A DNA stretch of 64,000 nt from Actinostola sp. cb2023 (Eukaryota > Cnidaria > Anthozoa > Actiniaria > Actinostolidae): the NCBI GenBank assembly GCA_033675265.1, contig JAUJYZ010000255.1, forward strand, positions 451,001 to 515,000, read 5' to 3'. The notes under the pieces were generated by a model. That model did no database searches and had not been told where the DNA came from. It saw nothing but the letters and a program-made list of their open reading frames with translations. Below, in pieces: positions 1-13,000 of the stretch. The translations under genes were made by a program, and so were the position numbers. Position 1 is the stretch's first letter. Each line of letters opens with the position of its first letter.

Positions 1-977
1 CCAGCGATTGATTGCAAACCAGCAAAATTAAAGAGCTGCAGCAAACTGGTATGTACATGTAATCATCATGTATATACACAGAATGGGATGCAATTGTTAT
101 TCAATGCAATTTAATCTCAGTGGCTTTGATCAACAATAGTCCTATCCTTCATGATTATGTACAATCCAGTACATGCAGATGTTATCGATACATGTGATCA
201 CGAAGAAAGCTTACATCTATTTAGATTGAGTAAATACTTATTTTGGCAGTTTATAAAGCCACAGTTACATAGAAACTAACCTTAATATCCAGTCGAAGAG
301 GCTGAAAACATGAAAACAGAAAATATTAGTACTCAAAATCGTCATCATTTGACCGGCTGAGCACAGTCAAGTCTCTAGACGTACGAACATTGGAATCAAA
401 TTCAACAACAAATAGACACAAATAAACTTGATAGAATATATTAAGCTGTATAATAGAGTAGTAAAATAATGTATGTATAGGTTATAGTGTATATAATTGA
501 CGATATTTACCATTTTGAAGCAGAAAAAATGACCAGAAGTTGAAAGATTTCTATTTCATTCCAGTCAATGGCCGACGTGGCATAACCTCGTTATCGTGCT
601 CATAGGGAACTCTGCTGATCAAATACATCGCTGGCGTCAAACACTTGATACACAGGGAACCCACAAGGAATATATATTTTTCCAGTTTACTTTTTTAAAG
701 CAAATATCACGGCGACGAAGATAAATAGCGGGGCAAATCATAATCGCGCGGCGGTGATCATGAAACGTTTAATAATCGTATACCCTGTTTCAGTGCGCCG
801 GAATGTTCGGGCGACAGATACCGATATTACTTATGGGAGTACCTCACCCGTCCATTCTGAGTTTTTTTTTTTTTTACGGGAGTCGCCCACTACAAAAACT
901 CGCATCACTGAGGGGAATTTCGAAGAGTAAAGTCATCCCCTTCTTGGACAAGGGCCCGCTTGCTTAGTAGACGGCCT
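1..977. other. No gene recognised
   Basis: AT-rich single-copy-looking DNA with a poly-T tract near 861-873. No supported exon. Confidence 0.5.
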
Positions 978-1075
978 AGACTTGCTCCAAGTCTCGTTCG
1001 TTTTTTCCCAGGCGAAGTACGCTGTTTGGGTCGCCTGGGAACTGGGAAAAAACGAACGAGACTTGGAGCAAGTCT
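978..1075. mobile_element. Short foldback element
   Basis: Perfect 34-bp inverted arms at 978-1011 and 1042-1075 (AGACTTGCTCCAAGTCTCG inward) around a 30-base loop. Its size and near-perfect stem suggest a miniature inverted-repeat element. Flanking GACGGCC copies are direct, not inverted. Confidence 0.6.
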
Positions 1076-1323
1076 ACAGACGGCCAGGCGGTGATGTCCA
1101 GATAAATAATACAAATAAGCGTTATTAATGCCCGGGTATTAATGTGGAAAGTGATATTTAGCAGTACTCATAATTGGGGAGATAGCTATTAACACTTCTT
1201 ACTACATTCGATATTCTAACCACTCAACAACACTCATTTCACTAGATCGCTAAACCGCGCAACTCGGGCATCGCCGCGGGATCTCACCACTCACTCGACC
1301 ACCGAACTCCTCTCGATCCTTGG

Positions 1324-1501
1324 TATAGGGCCGTAGCCGCCACTTTTTGAGCGGTCCGGTCAGTTTTTGAGTGGTCCGGTTTTCAAACTTTGTTTTTCAT
1401 AAAAAATATCCGAATAATTAAAAATGTAAATAAATTGAAACTGTTTGATTCGAAAAGTGGTCCGGTTGAAACCAGACCAACCGTACTGGCTACGCCCTGT
1501 A
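1324..1501. mobile_element. MITE-like element with GGGCGTAGCC ends
   Basis: The ends TATAGGGCCGTAGCC and GGCTACGCCCTGTA form 14-bp imperfect terminal inverted repeats starting with TA. Three copies of GGTCCGGT lie inside. Length is 178 bp with no coding capacity. Confidence 0.5.
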
Positions 1502-1590
1502 GTGGAAGTGTTTCTATATGGGAGCTGTTTTAATTCGATTGTAGATGCCTGTAATGGAGCTGAACTGATGAAAAGGAAGACAATAATATA

Positions 1591-1976
1591 CCGTAGAATC
1601 CCGGTTATTAGCCCTGGGCTTATATAACTTCGTAAGGGTTTTGTGGTGGGCTTATAATCGGGGGAGGGGCTTATAACCGGGGGGACTTATAACCGGAGGG
1701 CCTTATACTGATCGAGGGAGGAAAAAAACGGCGGTCTGAAATCCGTTCTATTTAAAAACTATGTTTATAGTCGTGACCATTTTAGTTAAACAGTGTTCAT
1801 GCAACAATAACAGTAAAAGTTTTTGAACGTGAATAAGCTAAGAAAAAAACTATAATCTGAGCGGATTTTCACTGAGCAATGAGCTACCGTATACTACTGG
1901 GGGGGGGGGTGGGGGGGGGGGGGGGGGGGGGGGGGGGGGGCTTATAACCGGGGGGCTTATAACCGGGATTCTACGG
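1591..1976. mobile_element. MITE with CCGTAGAATCCCGG ends and TA target site
   Basis: The inverted ends CCGTAGAATCCCGGTTAT and ATAACCGGGATTCTACGG are each bordered by TA. Several CTTATAACCGG(GGG) copies lie inside, plus a G run of about 40 bases at 1899-1940 broken by one T. The element is noncoding. Confidence 0.65.
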
Positions 1977-1984
1977 TATTGTAT

Positions 1985-2205
1985 CAAGAGACCATTATAT
2001 AAGACCCCATTGAACACCTATGCGCAAATGGAACAATGGAAACCCTTCTTAGATAAAGCATTCAAGCTAGAGGGAAAAAACTACACGCATCAAACCCTGA
2101 AGAAGACGGACCAAGTCCGCCGATACGTCGGTGACTATGTCAAAAACATTGCAGAACAACTCCCAAGAAACCCAAAGCATAGAATCATTATATAATGGTC
2201 TCTTG
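1985..2205. mobile_element. Small DNA transposon with CAAGAG ends and 7-bp target duplication
   Basis: The inverted ends CAAGAGACCATTATATAA and TTATATAATGGTCTCTTG are flanked on both sides by ATTGTAT. The CAAGAG termini recall hAT elements, although these usually duplicate 8 bp. An open stretch inside (MEQWKPFLDKAFKLEGKNY, then YVGDYVKNIAEQLPRNP) looks protein-like and may be a transposase remnant. It abuts the element at 1591-1976. Confidence 0.65.
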
Positions 2206-2212
2206 ATTGTAT

Positions 2213-5200
2213 TTAATTAAGTTCAGTTTAAAAATTAAAAGTTTATTACTCGGGCTTCCCGTGAAATGCCCGAGTCATAGAACGGCGATACTTTTATCTT
2301 CGCTCCGTCACAAATCGCCAACGTCTCTACAGCGCATGCGTCGAGGTTCTAGTTTATCTCAAGTGTTCTACTAGCTTGTGCGCAGGTCAGAGCTGACCGA
2401 CACTTGATGCGCAATGTGCGCGATCTCCATTGTGGTGCGCAAGTTCTGTAACGTATTTGTTTATGTATCACATATTATAAACAAATTAAAATACCTAGTT
2501 GATTTCAAAATGAAAATGACGTGTCGTACTTAACCAATAATACACGTGTCAGTGAGTTGTAGTATTTCAGCGTCGATAGTTTCTGGCTTGAAATTGTTTT
2601 TGTGCGTGGTTTAGCTTATCAATAAATGAATTCAGGCTCTCTTCAGCTTTAATTCTTTCTATTTGCATAGCAAGATAACGTGCCACCAATTACTAGCGGC
2701 AAAATTCAAAGCGATATAATCTCTTGGCACTGTTAGCGGCACGAGGCGAGAAATTCACAAGAAAACTCATACCACTTCGGCTATCTTTAAACCCTATTTA
2801 CTTATTAGAGGATTAAAAGTTATCGCGCGTACAACTAGATTTGAACGTTTTAGCGCTTCCGGGACAAAACTGCATGTTGTGATGTACGTTTGTTGGTGTC
2901 AATGAGAATAATATAAATGATGTTTTGGGTTTTTAGTCGAGTTTTTTGTCCATTGTTTACGGAACATTTTTAGTCGATGCTAGTCGATGTAGTTTAGTAT
3001 TGTGATTTTGAAACAAAAGTTAAAGCGAGGGGTTAACCCCATGAAAGCGACACCACAGTGCTAATCCTCAACAGTATTGTCGATCAAAGATTTGAAGAGG
3101 GAGGCGCTCCAGCATAAAGGCGATAAATACGTGTTGAAAGTGAGACTCTATTCTCACCTACTTTCATTCAAAAACCATCAACGAGCTCAAGACTTAATTA
3201 CAAAGCAGAGAAATTAAAAGTGCTTTAAAACATAAAATACAAGACGAGCTAATTAACGGCTAAACGATCACAAAAGCAATTTCATCTCCAGAAATAAGAG
3301 GTATTAAAATTACGCTTATAATACTGCAAGAACAAGGCGATAGAAGACTGTGACTTGGATCTCATTGAGTGAAATTGAGATACCCCCCTCTGGTTGCTAA
3401 CCAGAAGCGCTTAAGGCCACCTATCGCGCGCAATTATTTTGGCGGTGATTGGCTCTTTTGGTTCAAAGATGTTCGCAACCGCTTGGTGAGTTTTATCATC
3501 AACAAGAACAATACATCCAAATATATTGCGTCTAGAGCGAGGAGTCTCTTGCTGCGTGCAATACTATCCTGGCTACTTAATTTAGAGTTACAACTCCAAC
3601 TTGCTCTACTCTTACTTATGTGAACGAACATAACTACTTTGGATTCCCTCGATTTCCGTAGCACAGTCGACAAACGATCGTTTAAAATGTCATCGGAACT
3701 TGTCCTCCAGTGTTTATTTACATACTTCTGTTGAGTGTTTTAATGACCAGATCAAAATATTTTGCTTGTAACTCATAGACGAAACATCGAACAAGACTAA
3801 TCCATACACTACTAGTTATCCACTAATCTATGACATAACTAGCAGTATTTCACCAGGAATGTACAAATAACAATTTCGAGTCCAAATTTTCTCAAAAGCC
3901 GGCTGCATCGTATATTTATCTTATCATAGCACGCGGTACCTCAAAGGAATACAGCACAGCACGAGATCAGTAGAGGACTTGTTCTGAAATAAGTTGCCCG
4001 AGGGCAATGAATTCGTGAACTATTCACTTTGTTTGAAAGAGCTCATTACTACTCAGTCTTGAGGAAAGCTTTGTCCCATTTCAACTCCGTAATCCTGCAC
4101 GATAGCGTTTAGCTGACTAGTGTAGAATCTATATTTGGAATCTGAAGGGAATCGCACCGCGTTTTGCCGAAGCAGATAGAAAACCCCACAACACAGTGTA
4201 TTTTAATATTAATGACTGATCGCGAATTGCCTGGGGAGCGATGATGAATATAAGTTAACAAGACCTGAATGAAGAGTCTGTCACGATGCCGGCTTTCGCA
4301 AGTTACCTTGGCAATTTATCTCTCAAGTAATTTAAAGCAAAGTTTAATTGCTTTGTTGGACGCTGCGGGAGAAGGGTTGAATCGGACCGACGATGGCGAA
4401 ACGCCCGTTATATGTAGCCACATATGAGCTCAAAAGAGGACGACACACAAAAACAGTGCCCTCCCCAAATACTTAGGACTCAAAGACCTTAACTATGCAA
4501 ATGTTCTTGACGTTAGGTGAACTAGGGTATACTTTACGCATATTGAACGAAGCGTCGCTCTTACAGTCTTAATAAAAAGTCTTTACCAATTTTGAATGGT
4601 TTTATTGTCTTGACGCTTTGTTTGGTTGACATTGTTTCGACTATCGCGGTACTGGTCTGATCAACACATCACTGGAGCGGCTTGTTTGAATGCACTGACA
4701 CTGAAGCTTCTAGTAGGGCCAGATGTCTGTTCTAATCACTATCACACCTTCAGTATATGTTTTAGGCAGTGGCAAGATATTCTGGACCCAGTATATAGAC
4801 TTGATAAATACGTTGTTTACTCTTGGGATTCCAATCGTTAAATTTATTTTTATTTTCATCAATAAAGACAGATAAAACAGAGACAATAGTTACTTCTATT
4901 CGAAACGTAAACATATTATATCAAAATATGCAAATATTGGAGCGCATTTCTCGTTGTTTTTTTGGGAAACGCCACGGAGCATTTCAGGTGCCTGAATCGT
5001 TTTATTAAATGACTCACACGCGTATAAACACTCGGATATCTACTTTCTGATTTGCGCTGATTTTTTTGTCATTTCCTAATAATATAACTGTTGTTAAAGG
5101 TTAAAAGGAGGTGTTATATTTAGTCTTCACGCGATATTTTCCAGTTTTACTCTCTGGTGGAGAGAAAAGGTCTGCGCAACACAACGCGCGATACCATCTC

Positions 5201-5287
5201 GATTGTCCCACTCAATGCTCGCCTAAACATCAATTCTTTCATCCAAATCATCTGAAGTGGTTGTTTTGAAATAACTGACTGTTTATT
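2213..5287. other. No gene recognised
   Basis: Includes a small hairpin, ACTCGGGC..GCCCGAGT, at about 2248-2275. Open frames are short and lack family motifs. Confidence 0.5.
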
Positions 5288-5460
5288 TATGGCCGAGAAA
5301 GTAAACAATGACCATCAAGTGCCCGTTAACGCGAAGTGAAAAACAACTGATCAAACACCTTTTGATGTGGGAACGAAGGTGAAGCCATTCACGCGTCAAA
5401 ACCTGCTTTAACGCCAAACGCGTTGATATAGACATGTCCTTCAAAACTAAATGAAGCGAG
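5288..5460 (+). repeat. 170-bp direct duplication, copy 1
   Basis: From TATGGCCGAGAAAGTAAAC to AAATGAAGCGA. It matches 6410-6572 almost perfectly, the main difference being a 4-base CTGA present only here. No clear inverted ends were found. Confidence 0.75.
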
Positions 5461-6409
5461 AGTCTTCTTCTGATTGAATTATAAGTCGTGATGAACTCGA
5501 TCAACTGAAACCAAAAGCTCCATTCAAGTTCCTGAGATGATGATGTACATACTATAATGCCATGATAGTGGGTACTCTCGTATTAGCCAAAAGTAACTTG
5601 GTTAATCCAAGCGTCCTGGTTGACCTCAAGTGTTAAGTATAGTACTCTAAAGTTATTTATTTTAAGCTTTAAAAAGGTTGGATGATCAGGTATAATTTGA
5701 GTATCACACGCCATGAAACCGCGCCGTATTTACGTTCAGTGATCGCCATCTCGTATAATCGTTTTATCAGTGGAGTTTTCCATTGAAACTATACTTGTGC
5801 AAAAAGGCTAACTTAAGTGATCTGCTTTGTAAGCCACGTAAACAAATATTAGTTTATTGCGATAGAGGGTTTAAGTCTAAATACAGTATGACATAATCAT
5901 GAATAAGACTTGAGGATTCAGAGCAAATCCAAACTATAAACAATTTTTTTCAACGCATTTTCATGAACATTAATACTGCGACTTAACTTTACAATACGTG
6001 GGTTCAACACAACTCCTAAAAACTACTGTGGTACGAACAACGGTGGATTCAGTCTTTCGATTCCAAATGTTGAAACTGAAAGTCTAGTAAGTCTAGTAAG
6101 TAAATGCTCGCCGCTTGCGTGCATCCATAACACCAAGTCAGTGAAGCGGTTAAACTAATAGAGACTGCGTCGGTGTATATAGCAATCAAACCTTAGCCAC
6201 CGTTCATTGCATGCTTTCAGTTTTACAAGGTGTTTCATTCCACACACTTATAATTTAGTTGAAGAATGATCACATTATCAGCTAATACGATATCATTGCA
6301 GTTCATATATATTGAGATGGCAGCAACGGAAAAGTATTTATTTTATTTTATTTGGAAAATTACCGATGAAATCTTTTTGATAACAATTTAGTGCCAGCCT
6401 TGTTGTTAT

Positions 6410-6572
6410 GGCCGAGAAAGTAAACAATGACCATCAAGTGCCCGTTAACGCGAAGTGAAAAACAATCAAACACCTTTTGATGTGGGAACGAAGGTGAAGC
6501 CATTCACGCGTCAAAACCTGCTTTAACGCCAAACGCGTTGATATAGACATGTCCTTCAAAACTAAATGAAGC
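6410..6572 (+). repeat. 170-bp direct duplication, copy 2
   Basis: Same orientation as the copy 1.1 kb to the left. Near identity implies recent duplication or a young dispersed element. Confidence 0.75.
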
Positions 6573-6987
6573 GATAAGATAAGATGTCCATAAGATGTCA
6601 CAACTGTCTTTCCTATCTTTATTTATTTGCCCTATGTTTATAGCCTTTTCAAGCATGATATATCCTCAAGATGTGCATTGTGGCATCTGGCTGGACTGTG
6701 CCATCATCATCTTGTATATCAGTATATCCTCAAATGAGCTATCTTTTCTAATGTGGGAAGATTTCAACACAAAAGTTTAGAGAACTTTCCTCCCTTGTCT
6801 GTTACTTCTGTTATGTCAATCTATACAGCTAGCATTGTAGCACTACTGTACTGTCACTAATCCTATGTATTGCATAATCATCCCACACTCTGGAACTTAG
6901 TGTTCTCTCAACATCAGTACAAAAATTAGCTATCAATTATTGTTATATGGATTTTTCTCCAATGTTGTCATAACTTCATCGTTTTAA

Positions 6988-7013
6988 ATAAAAATATAAT
7001 ATAATATAATATA
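6988..7013 (+). repeat. (ATAAT)n microsatellite
   Basis: Short ATAAT run following TTTTAAATAAAAAT. It could be the tail of a degraded retrotransposon covering part of 6580-7013; no reverse-transcriptase sequence is visible. Confidence 0.4.
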
Positions 7014-10000
7014 AGAAGAAGATCAACTCTTCTCAATGTTAAAGAATCACACACTGACAATTACAGATGCTCAGCTTTGTAGCGATGGTTTGTATATTTG
7101 ATAGACCTTCTAGTTCCACTGAAACATTTCAAATCCTGGCTTTGGGACTCAAGATTTTCCTTATTTTTAAATGTGACATATAGTAGCTATAAGCATATAC
7201 TTCTAACACATTTGTTGAGTAAGTTTTGCACTGTAATTTAGGACTTATGATTAGGAGTTCCATAAATAAGGATGGAAATATTATTTTAGAATTCGATCTG
7301 CAGCTGTAACAGCTTGATTACATATGAATTCAGCAGTATACTGATATACTATTTCAGTAATATTAATTGTGTATAAGGACCTGAATTACAGACTAGCTGT
7401 AAATCAAGAATAAATAAGAATAGTGGATCAGACAAACCTGACATATACAACATTGCTTTGTCTAAATTGTACACTGAATTTCACAACCAAACAAAAAAAA
7501 ACCGTACGCAGTACGTGTAGCTGTCGACTGCCTTGGACCATTTCCAGCAACGTCATGTTCAAATGTTTGGGGAATTGAATAAACTCTAAAGAACCAAACA
7601 AATTTTTAAAACAAAAGGCATTATATGAAATGGTGTCAATATTTTTATAATTTCTTAAGACAAACAGTTATTCAATGAAAAATAAGGAAGTAATACATAA
7701 ACAACGAAAAAAAGCTAATTACTGATAAATTGAGTACAAATTTGCAGAGATTTGAGAATTATGGTAGATTAAAACGAAGAGGAAGACAGTACAAGAGATA
7801 TTAAATCATTATCAAATGTAAAATAAAAACACTTATAAGACACTTGTAATCAAGATCTTCAAACTAAGATAGAATAAATTAGAAAACAATTATTCGAACA
7901 CACAAACATATTCAAACGAGTGCCATCAAACATCAAAGTTAATTGACCCATAAACTTAGGAAATATCTCGTTGACTTGTGAGTATATGAAAATAGAACTG
8001 TTTTCCTGATGCAACTGTTGAAGAGGTCCTCTAATGACTAGTGCCCTAAGTGCCTTAAGTGCTAGATCAAGCCTTTAATATATGCAGGCGCCATTAAAGA
8101 CAAACCTCGAGTATTAATACCATCTAATTAACAATTCAACTGACTGAAAAACATCCAAAAAGGAGGGTAATTGCGATCGAACCAAAATTTCAAAGCAACT
8201 TCTAATTGTGATCAACTATTCCAGAATACTTCTATTCTTGAATATGGATGTTTATTTACAACTTTACAAGTATTTGCACTTGTGTGATATTATATATTAA
8301 ATCTATATAACATAAATCAGTATTCTAAATAGAATTTGAAATGTATATAATTTGATAAAAAGTGTTTGTACAGTGTAGGAAATATTGCGGAATTCTTGGT
8401 CCACAAACGACTGATTGACTTAGTTAACATAAATTATATCTGTGTCACTTCTACTTCGACAACTGAGTTGTCAAGCGGTGCACTGCTGTCAGAGTACACA
8501 AATCGGCAAAGTTGGAACAGTTAACGATTTCGACAAAAAGTTGAATGATTCTTCTCAAATCCTACTAATGCAAATGGCTGACATTTGCCGGTGAGAAATG
8601 GCACGTTTCTCGTTTTTCAAGTTGATCAGAGTGTCCGAGGTCCATCTTTAAATGAACCTGTATAAATATAAATAATAAATATAGTTTATTATTATTTATT
8701 ATTATTATTATACATCAAATTTACTTCAATTTTGGGGCCTAGAAATAGATACAACTATGTATAAAGTTTCCTGGTCCAACACATAGCTAAATAGGCATAT
8801 TGATATTTCTTAACAAGAACTGTCTGTCATGGCGTTGCTCGAGGGCTGAGTCGATCGTGGGTACTGAAAAGACGCACAGCCGTGGAACATATCTCATTGC
8901 TGTGCAGTCGTACGTGAAAAATACACTTTACCGTAAGCGTATGATTTGAGGATTGTTGATCATTATGAAAGCAAAATATGCCTTTATTCAATCGACTGAG
9001 CAATTTTAAATCGCATGGCTATGCCAAAACATCCATCACGGAATATTCCTCTCATTTTACTGATCAGTGTTGTTACGTGAATGAATTCAGCTATGTTTAA
9101 AAGTATCCTTCACTGACATTCAGGTACTTACTTATAAGAGGAAAAAACAATATGTAGCTATGGTTGATTGTAGGATATAGAAATCGTTGTTCAATGTTGT
9201 CATCATTAAACCACTTTGAAACCTAACAAGTAAAGTGTTTATATTGTTCTTCATGTTACGTTATTATCATCTTGACTCGTTCCCTTCGAGATGATGAGGT
9301 TTCTCCATGATCATCGAACAAAATGAAGGTATTTTCCAAAGGCGTATCTATCCGCGTGGCTGGAAAACATTTGTGTAACTAGTCATACTCACATCATGCA
9401 CGATGCTGAGCTGATGCTGAGCTGAAGACAGTCGCCTTCCAATTCTATTCCTGGCACTTTGACCAGCCTATATTTTCAGCGGCAAGCGGGGAAGCCCATC
9501 ATACGGCGTACTTCAGGCAGAAAATTATAATAAAATCCCAAGTATATTTTGAATATTCAGTTCTCAACTTTATTTATTTATTTAGATTCGAAAAACCCCT
9601 GAATCTCCCTTAGCCTTACTGGTTCAAACAGTCGGTCGATGTAACCGAGTGATATTTCTATAACACGAAACGCGCTGTGCCATACTGTGAGTACAATAAC
9701 TACTTGATATTCATGCAGTTGGTGCGCGGTTTGTCGAAATTCTTTTTCTCTGTTTCAGGATATTTGTTCTTCAAAGGCGCGAACCCCTGTGGCATTACAG
9801 TACCCAGATGACGTTCACAGGGTGTTCATATTTTTCCAAAATTGTCCATTTCTATTATAACCATTACCTAGCTAAGATAGTTGATTCAAATTAGTCGGTC
9901 AACCCCAAAGGCGTAGCATTCTTCCATTTCGGCATCACAAAGTGTTCGAAACCCATTCAAGGGAGTTGTGAAGACAATGATCGATTGAAATCTACTTCCT

Positions 10001-13000
10001 CCAACGCCCACCTCCCCAGTACATCACTCAGTAAATTAGTTTCTCATCGATAATGATTTCTCACAAGCCAAATTCTTTGTTATATTTTAAACAGCTTCAA
10101 GAAGGTTTTTCTCAATTAATTTATATACCTAAACATGAGAATGGAAAATTGCCCCATCCCTGGTGAAAGTGGCTCATCGAAACCTCAGGATTTTCTCGGT
10201 ATCCCATCGGGCACCTCACTGGAACCGACCTGATCTGATTATAGCAAACCAAAAAGAAAACCATTTGGAATGAATATGGAAAAGCTTGCAGCTCTCAGAC
10301 ATAAAGTTAATGTTAAAATTACAATAACTGTATTCATGGTCAACTAACAGAGAGTTGACTGGATGAGATGCGTCGGCCAACTTGAACGTCTTGCTTTTAG
10401 AACTATGCATATTCATTTGTTATCAATTTATAGCTCGATTGAATGCCTTCTGTGGATACGCTAACTTGTTGTGAGAACCTATATGATATACCTCCATGTT
10501 TTTTAATGTGGGATATTTGGGAAATCACTTTTCTTTTGCTGTGATTGTTAGTCAGTCACCAATGAACTACTAAACATTGTTGGCCAAGTTGATGAATAGA
10601 AGGGGAGAGTGTCTAATCAACCTCAATAGAAGTTTGATTTGTTTATACTAAACAATCCTAGTGCCTCATGATAAGCATTTCACATGTTCGTTCATTCCAC
10701 TACAAACAGCGTACGTTCCAGCCAGTTTCCAGCAGGCCCTCCAAGTCAAGTGAATTACCCAAAACTGGATGTCCAAAAAAGCCATTTCTCGAGACATCTA
10801 TTTCCCCAACCATTTTAATAAACATTTGTAATCATTTTTAACAAGATTTTAATTCTTCTTCCTGATAGATCTTTTGTAGTTTATAAATACAGGTCCCAGA
10901 GAAAATGGCTGGGCGGCCCAGTTTTTGGAAAGTACAGATTTGTATGTGAAAGTTTGGAAAACCCACCATTCATATCTTGTTTAATTCCTTCCAATTGAAC
11001 GCCAAAACTAATCGGGTTTTTAAATATTTTATTGTATATACTTATTTATAGAAAATGTGAATCAAAATAAAGTGAGAAACTCTCTCACTGCCTTGCTTAG
11101 TAAGGTCTTAACAAGTGGAAGACTTTAGGTTTCGAAGAAGTGGAGATACTGTACGGGAGTTCTCAGTCCAGCTGACTTGAGTTTAAGTTCTGTTATGACT
11201 TCTTGTGAAATTATCTCAGACAACAGATTGATTGAAAAAATAAATAATCTCATTCCAAAACGAAATACAACTGTACCCTTCCCACCACACATGACGACAC
11301 TTCCTAATAGCGTTCTAAGAACTCGCATTTACTCCAAGTATGGATCGTATATGTAATATTTCCATCAACCTTCAGAGGTAGGAAATTTTGTTTGGGTTAC
11401 CGACAGTGAAGCTTTATTGTACTCCCGCCTATATTATGCACAGTTTAATGACATAGAATTGAAAAATTCCCCGCTGTGACCCCTGAAATTACTTTCACAA
11501 TAAGCTTTCTAGAAGATATCGACGTCATCAAGGAACATTTCCCCCAGAAATAAATGTAATTACCTTACTGTAGTCGTGTTGTATAGTGATATTGTAAGGT
11601 TCTTTCTATAGGAAACCCAACTAACTTAGCTATGAGTTTAGTTTAGCTGTACTGTTATAGTTCTTCCTTATATCATTGTTGTGAATATAAACACAGACAT
11701 GTATGTCCAAAGTCCTTTGTTGACAATAACTATGGTGTCTTTACCAACCCATAATAGTCATGGATCACATTGTCAATCGCATCCAGAGCTGTGAAATCAA
11801 TTCATCAGTTCATGAATTCCACCATTTCACATCATCGTAAAACATGTCTGGTTGGACGGCGAAAAACAGTATAAACTGAGGTCCACTCAGCTTTCGTAAT
11901 TCTCACTGAATTTCATCCAAGCTTGAAATGTATCTTGGTTTCAGTTCTTTTACAGAAAGGATCATTTCAATTTTCAACTTTTCATTCATTCAGCATCCAC
12001 GTTGTCTCGCTGACTATCCATTCATCACCACAACAGAGTAATGGAGATGGGATTTTTGGGAAATGAACTCACACGAAAAAAAAATGGTGCTGAAATTTTC
12101 AGTGCGCGCGCGGCCGAAAGACATTGTACAATGAAGCTAGTGTTGCAGAGAAAGAATTTCCAACAAGAATTTGTCATGAAAGAGTATTTTTATGTCGGAT
12201 TTCACATGTAGTGGTTTCACTCTAAATGTGTTTTATTGATGCCTTTTGTAGATTGTAGATAGCCAAAGCGGTCTGCACCTTTTCATCTATTTGCAAATTA
12301 TCCCTGACCTCTGCGATATATCACGATCAGTTCTGCGCGCCTCAATGAATATCAATTCTACTAATTCACTATCGCAACAACTGGGGAAGTTGAAGACAAC
12401 GAACCTTCTTTTCCACCATTTTCTCTCAAGTTGATGTCTATATTTACTCACTAACCGCAAGGGTATCTTTATCAATTTTACTGTAATTTTAAGATCAAAA
12501 TAATTATTTTATTATCAACTGGACGGTAGAAAAAACAAATATGTTGAATTTGGTTTTCTGATTATGTTGCAGCAAAGAAGACTCCATATTTTGCAATCAT
12601 ATCTCAACCACTGCTAATCAGAGTTCAAAGTGAAGAGTTGATTTCATATCGATGGATAGGGCAATTTTATTTATTGTAGGATTGGAATCTTACACAAAAC
12701 AAACAGCAATCTTGAACAACAAAATTTGTCTGCGCAACCACAGCCTGTCTGTACGCCATACTATGCGGCTCATAGTACAGTTATAGTGAGAACACAACTG
12801 TTTGTCGGTGTGTATTGTGGCCACTTCACGTACAGCCAGACATGCATGCTTATTTCTCAGTGGTTTTGGATGCTTCCCTTGAGCATTGATACTGACTGAA
12901 CTCTTTCCATTCATAACGACAATTCTATAACTTACAACAATCCATGTATACTTAAAACCGTTGCACCGCATTCTAATGATGTGAAGAAATGCAGTTTATC

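Noticed and set aside
905..1114. 69-codon minus-strand frame rich in Arg and Pro
   Set aside because: It runs through the arms of the foldback element at 978-1075.
9890..9963. GTTCGAAACC resembling a tRNA B box
   Set aside because: No acceptable A box or acceptor stem at the right spacing.
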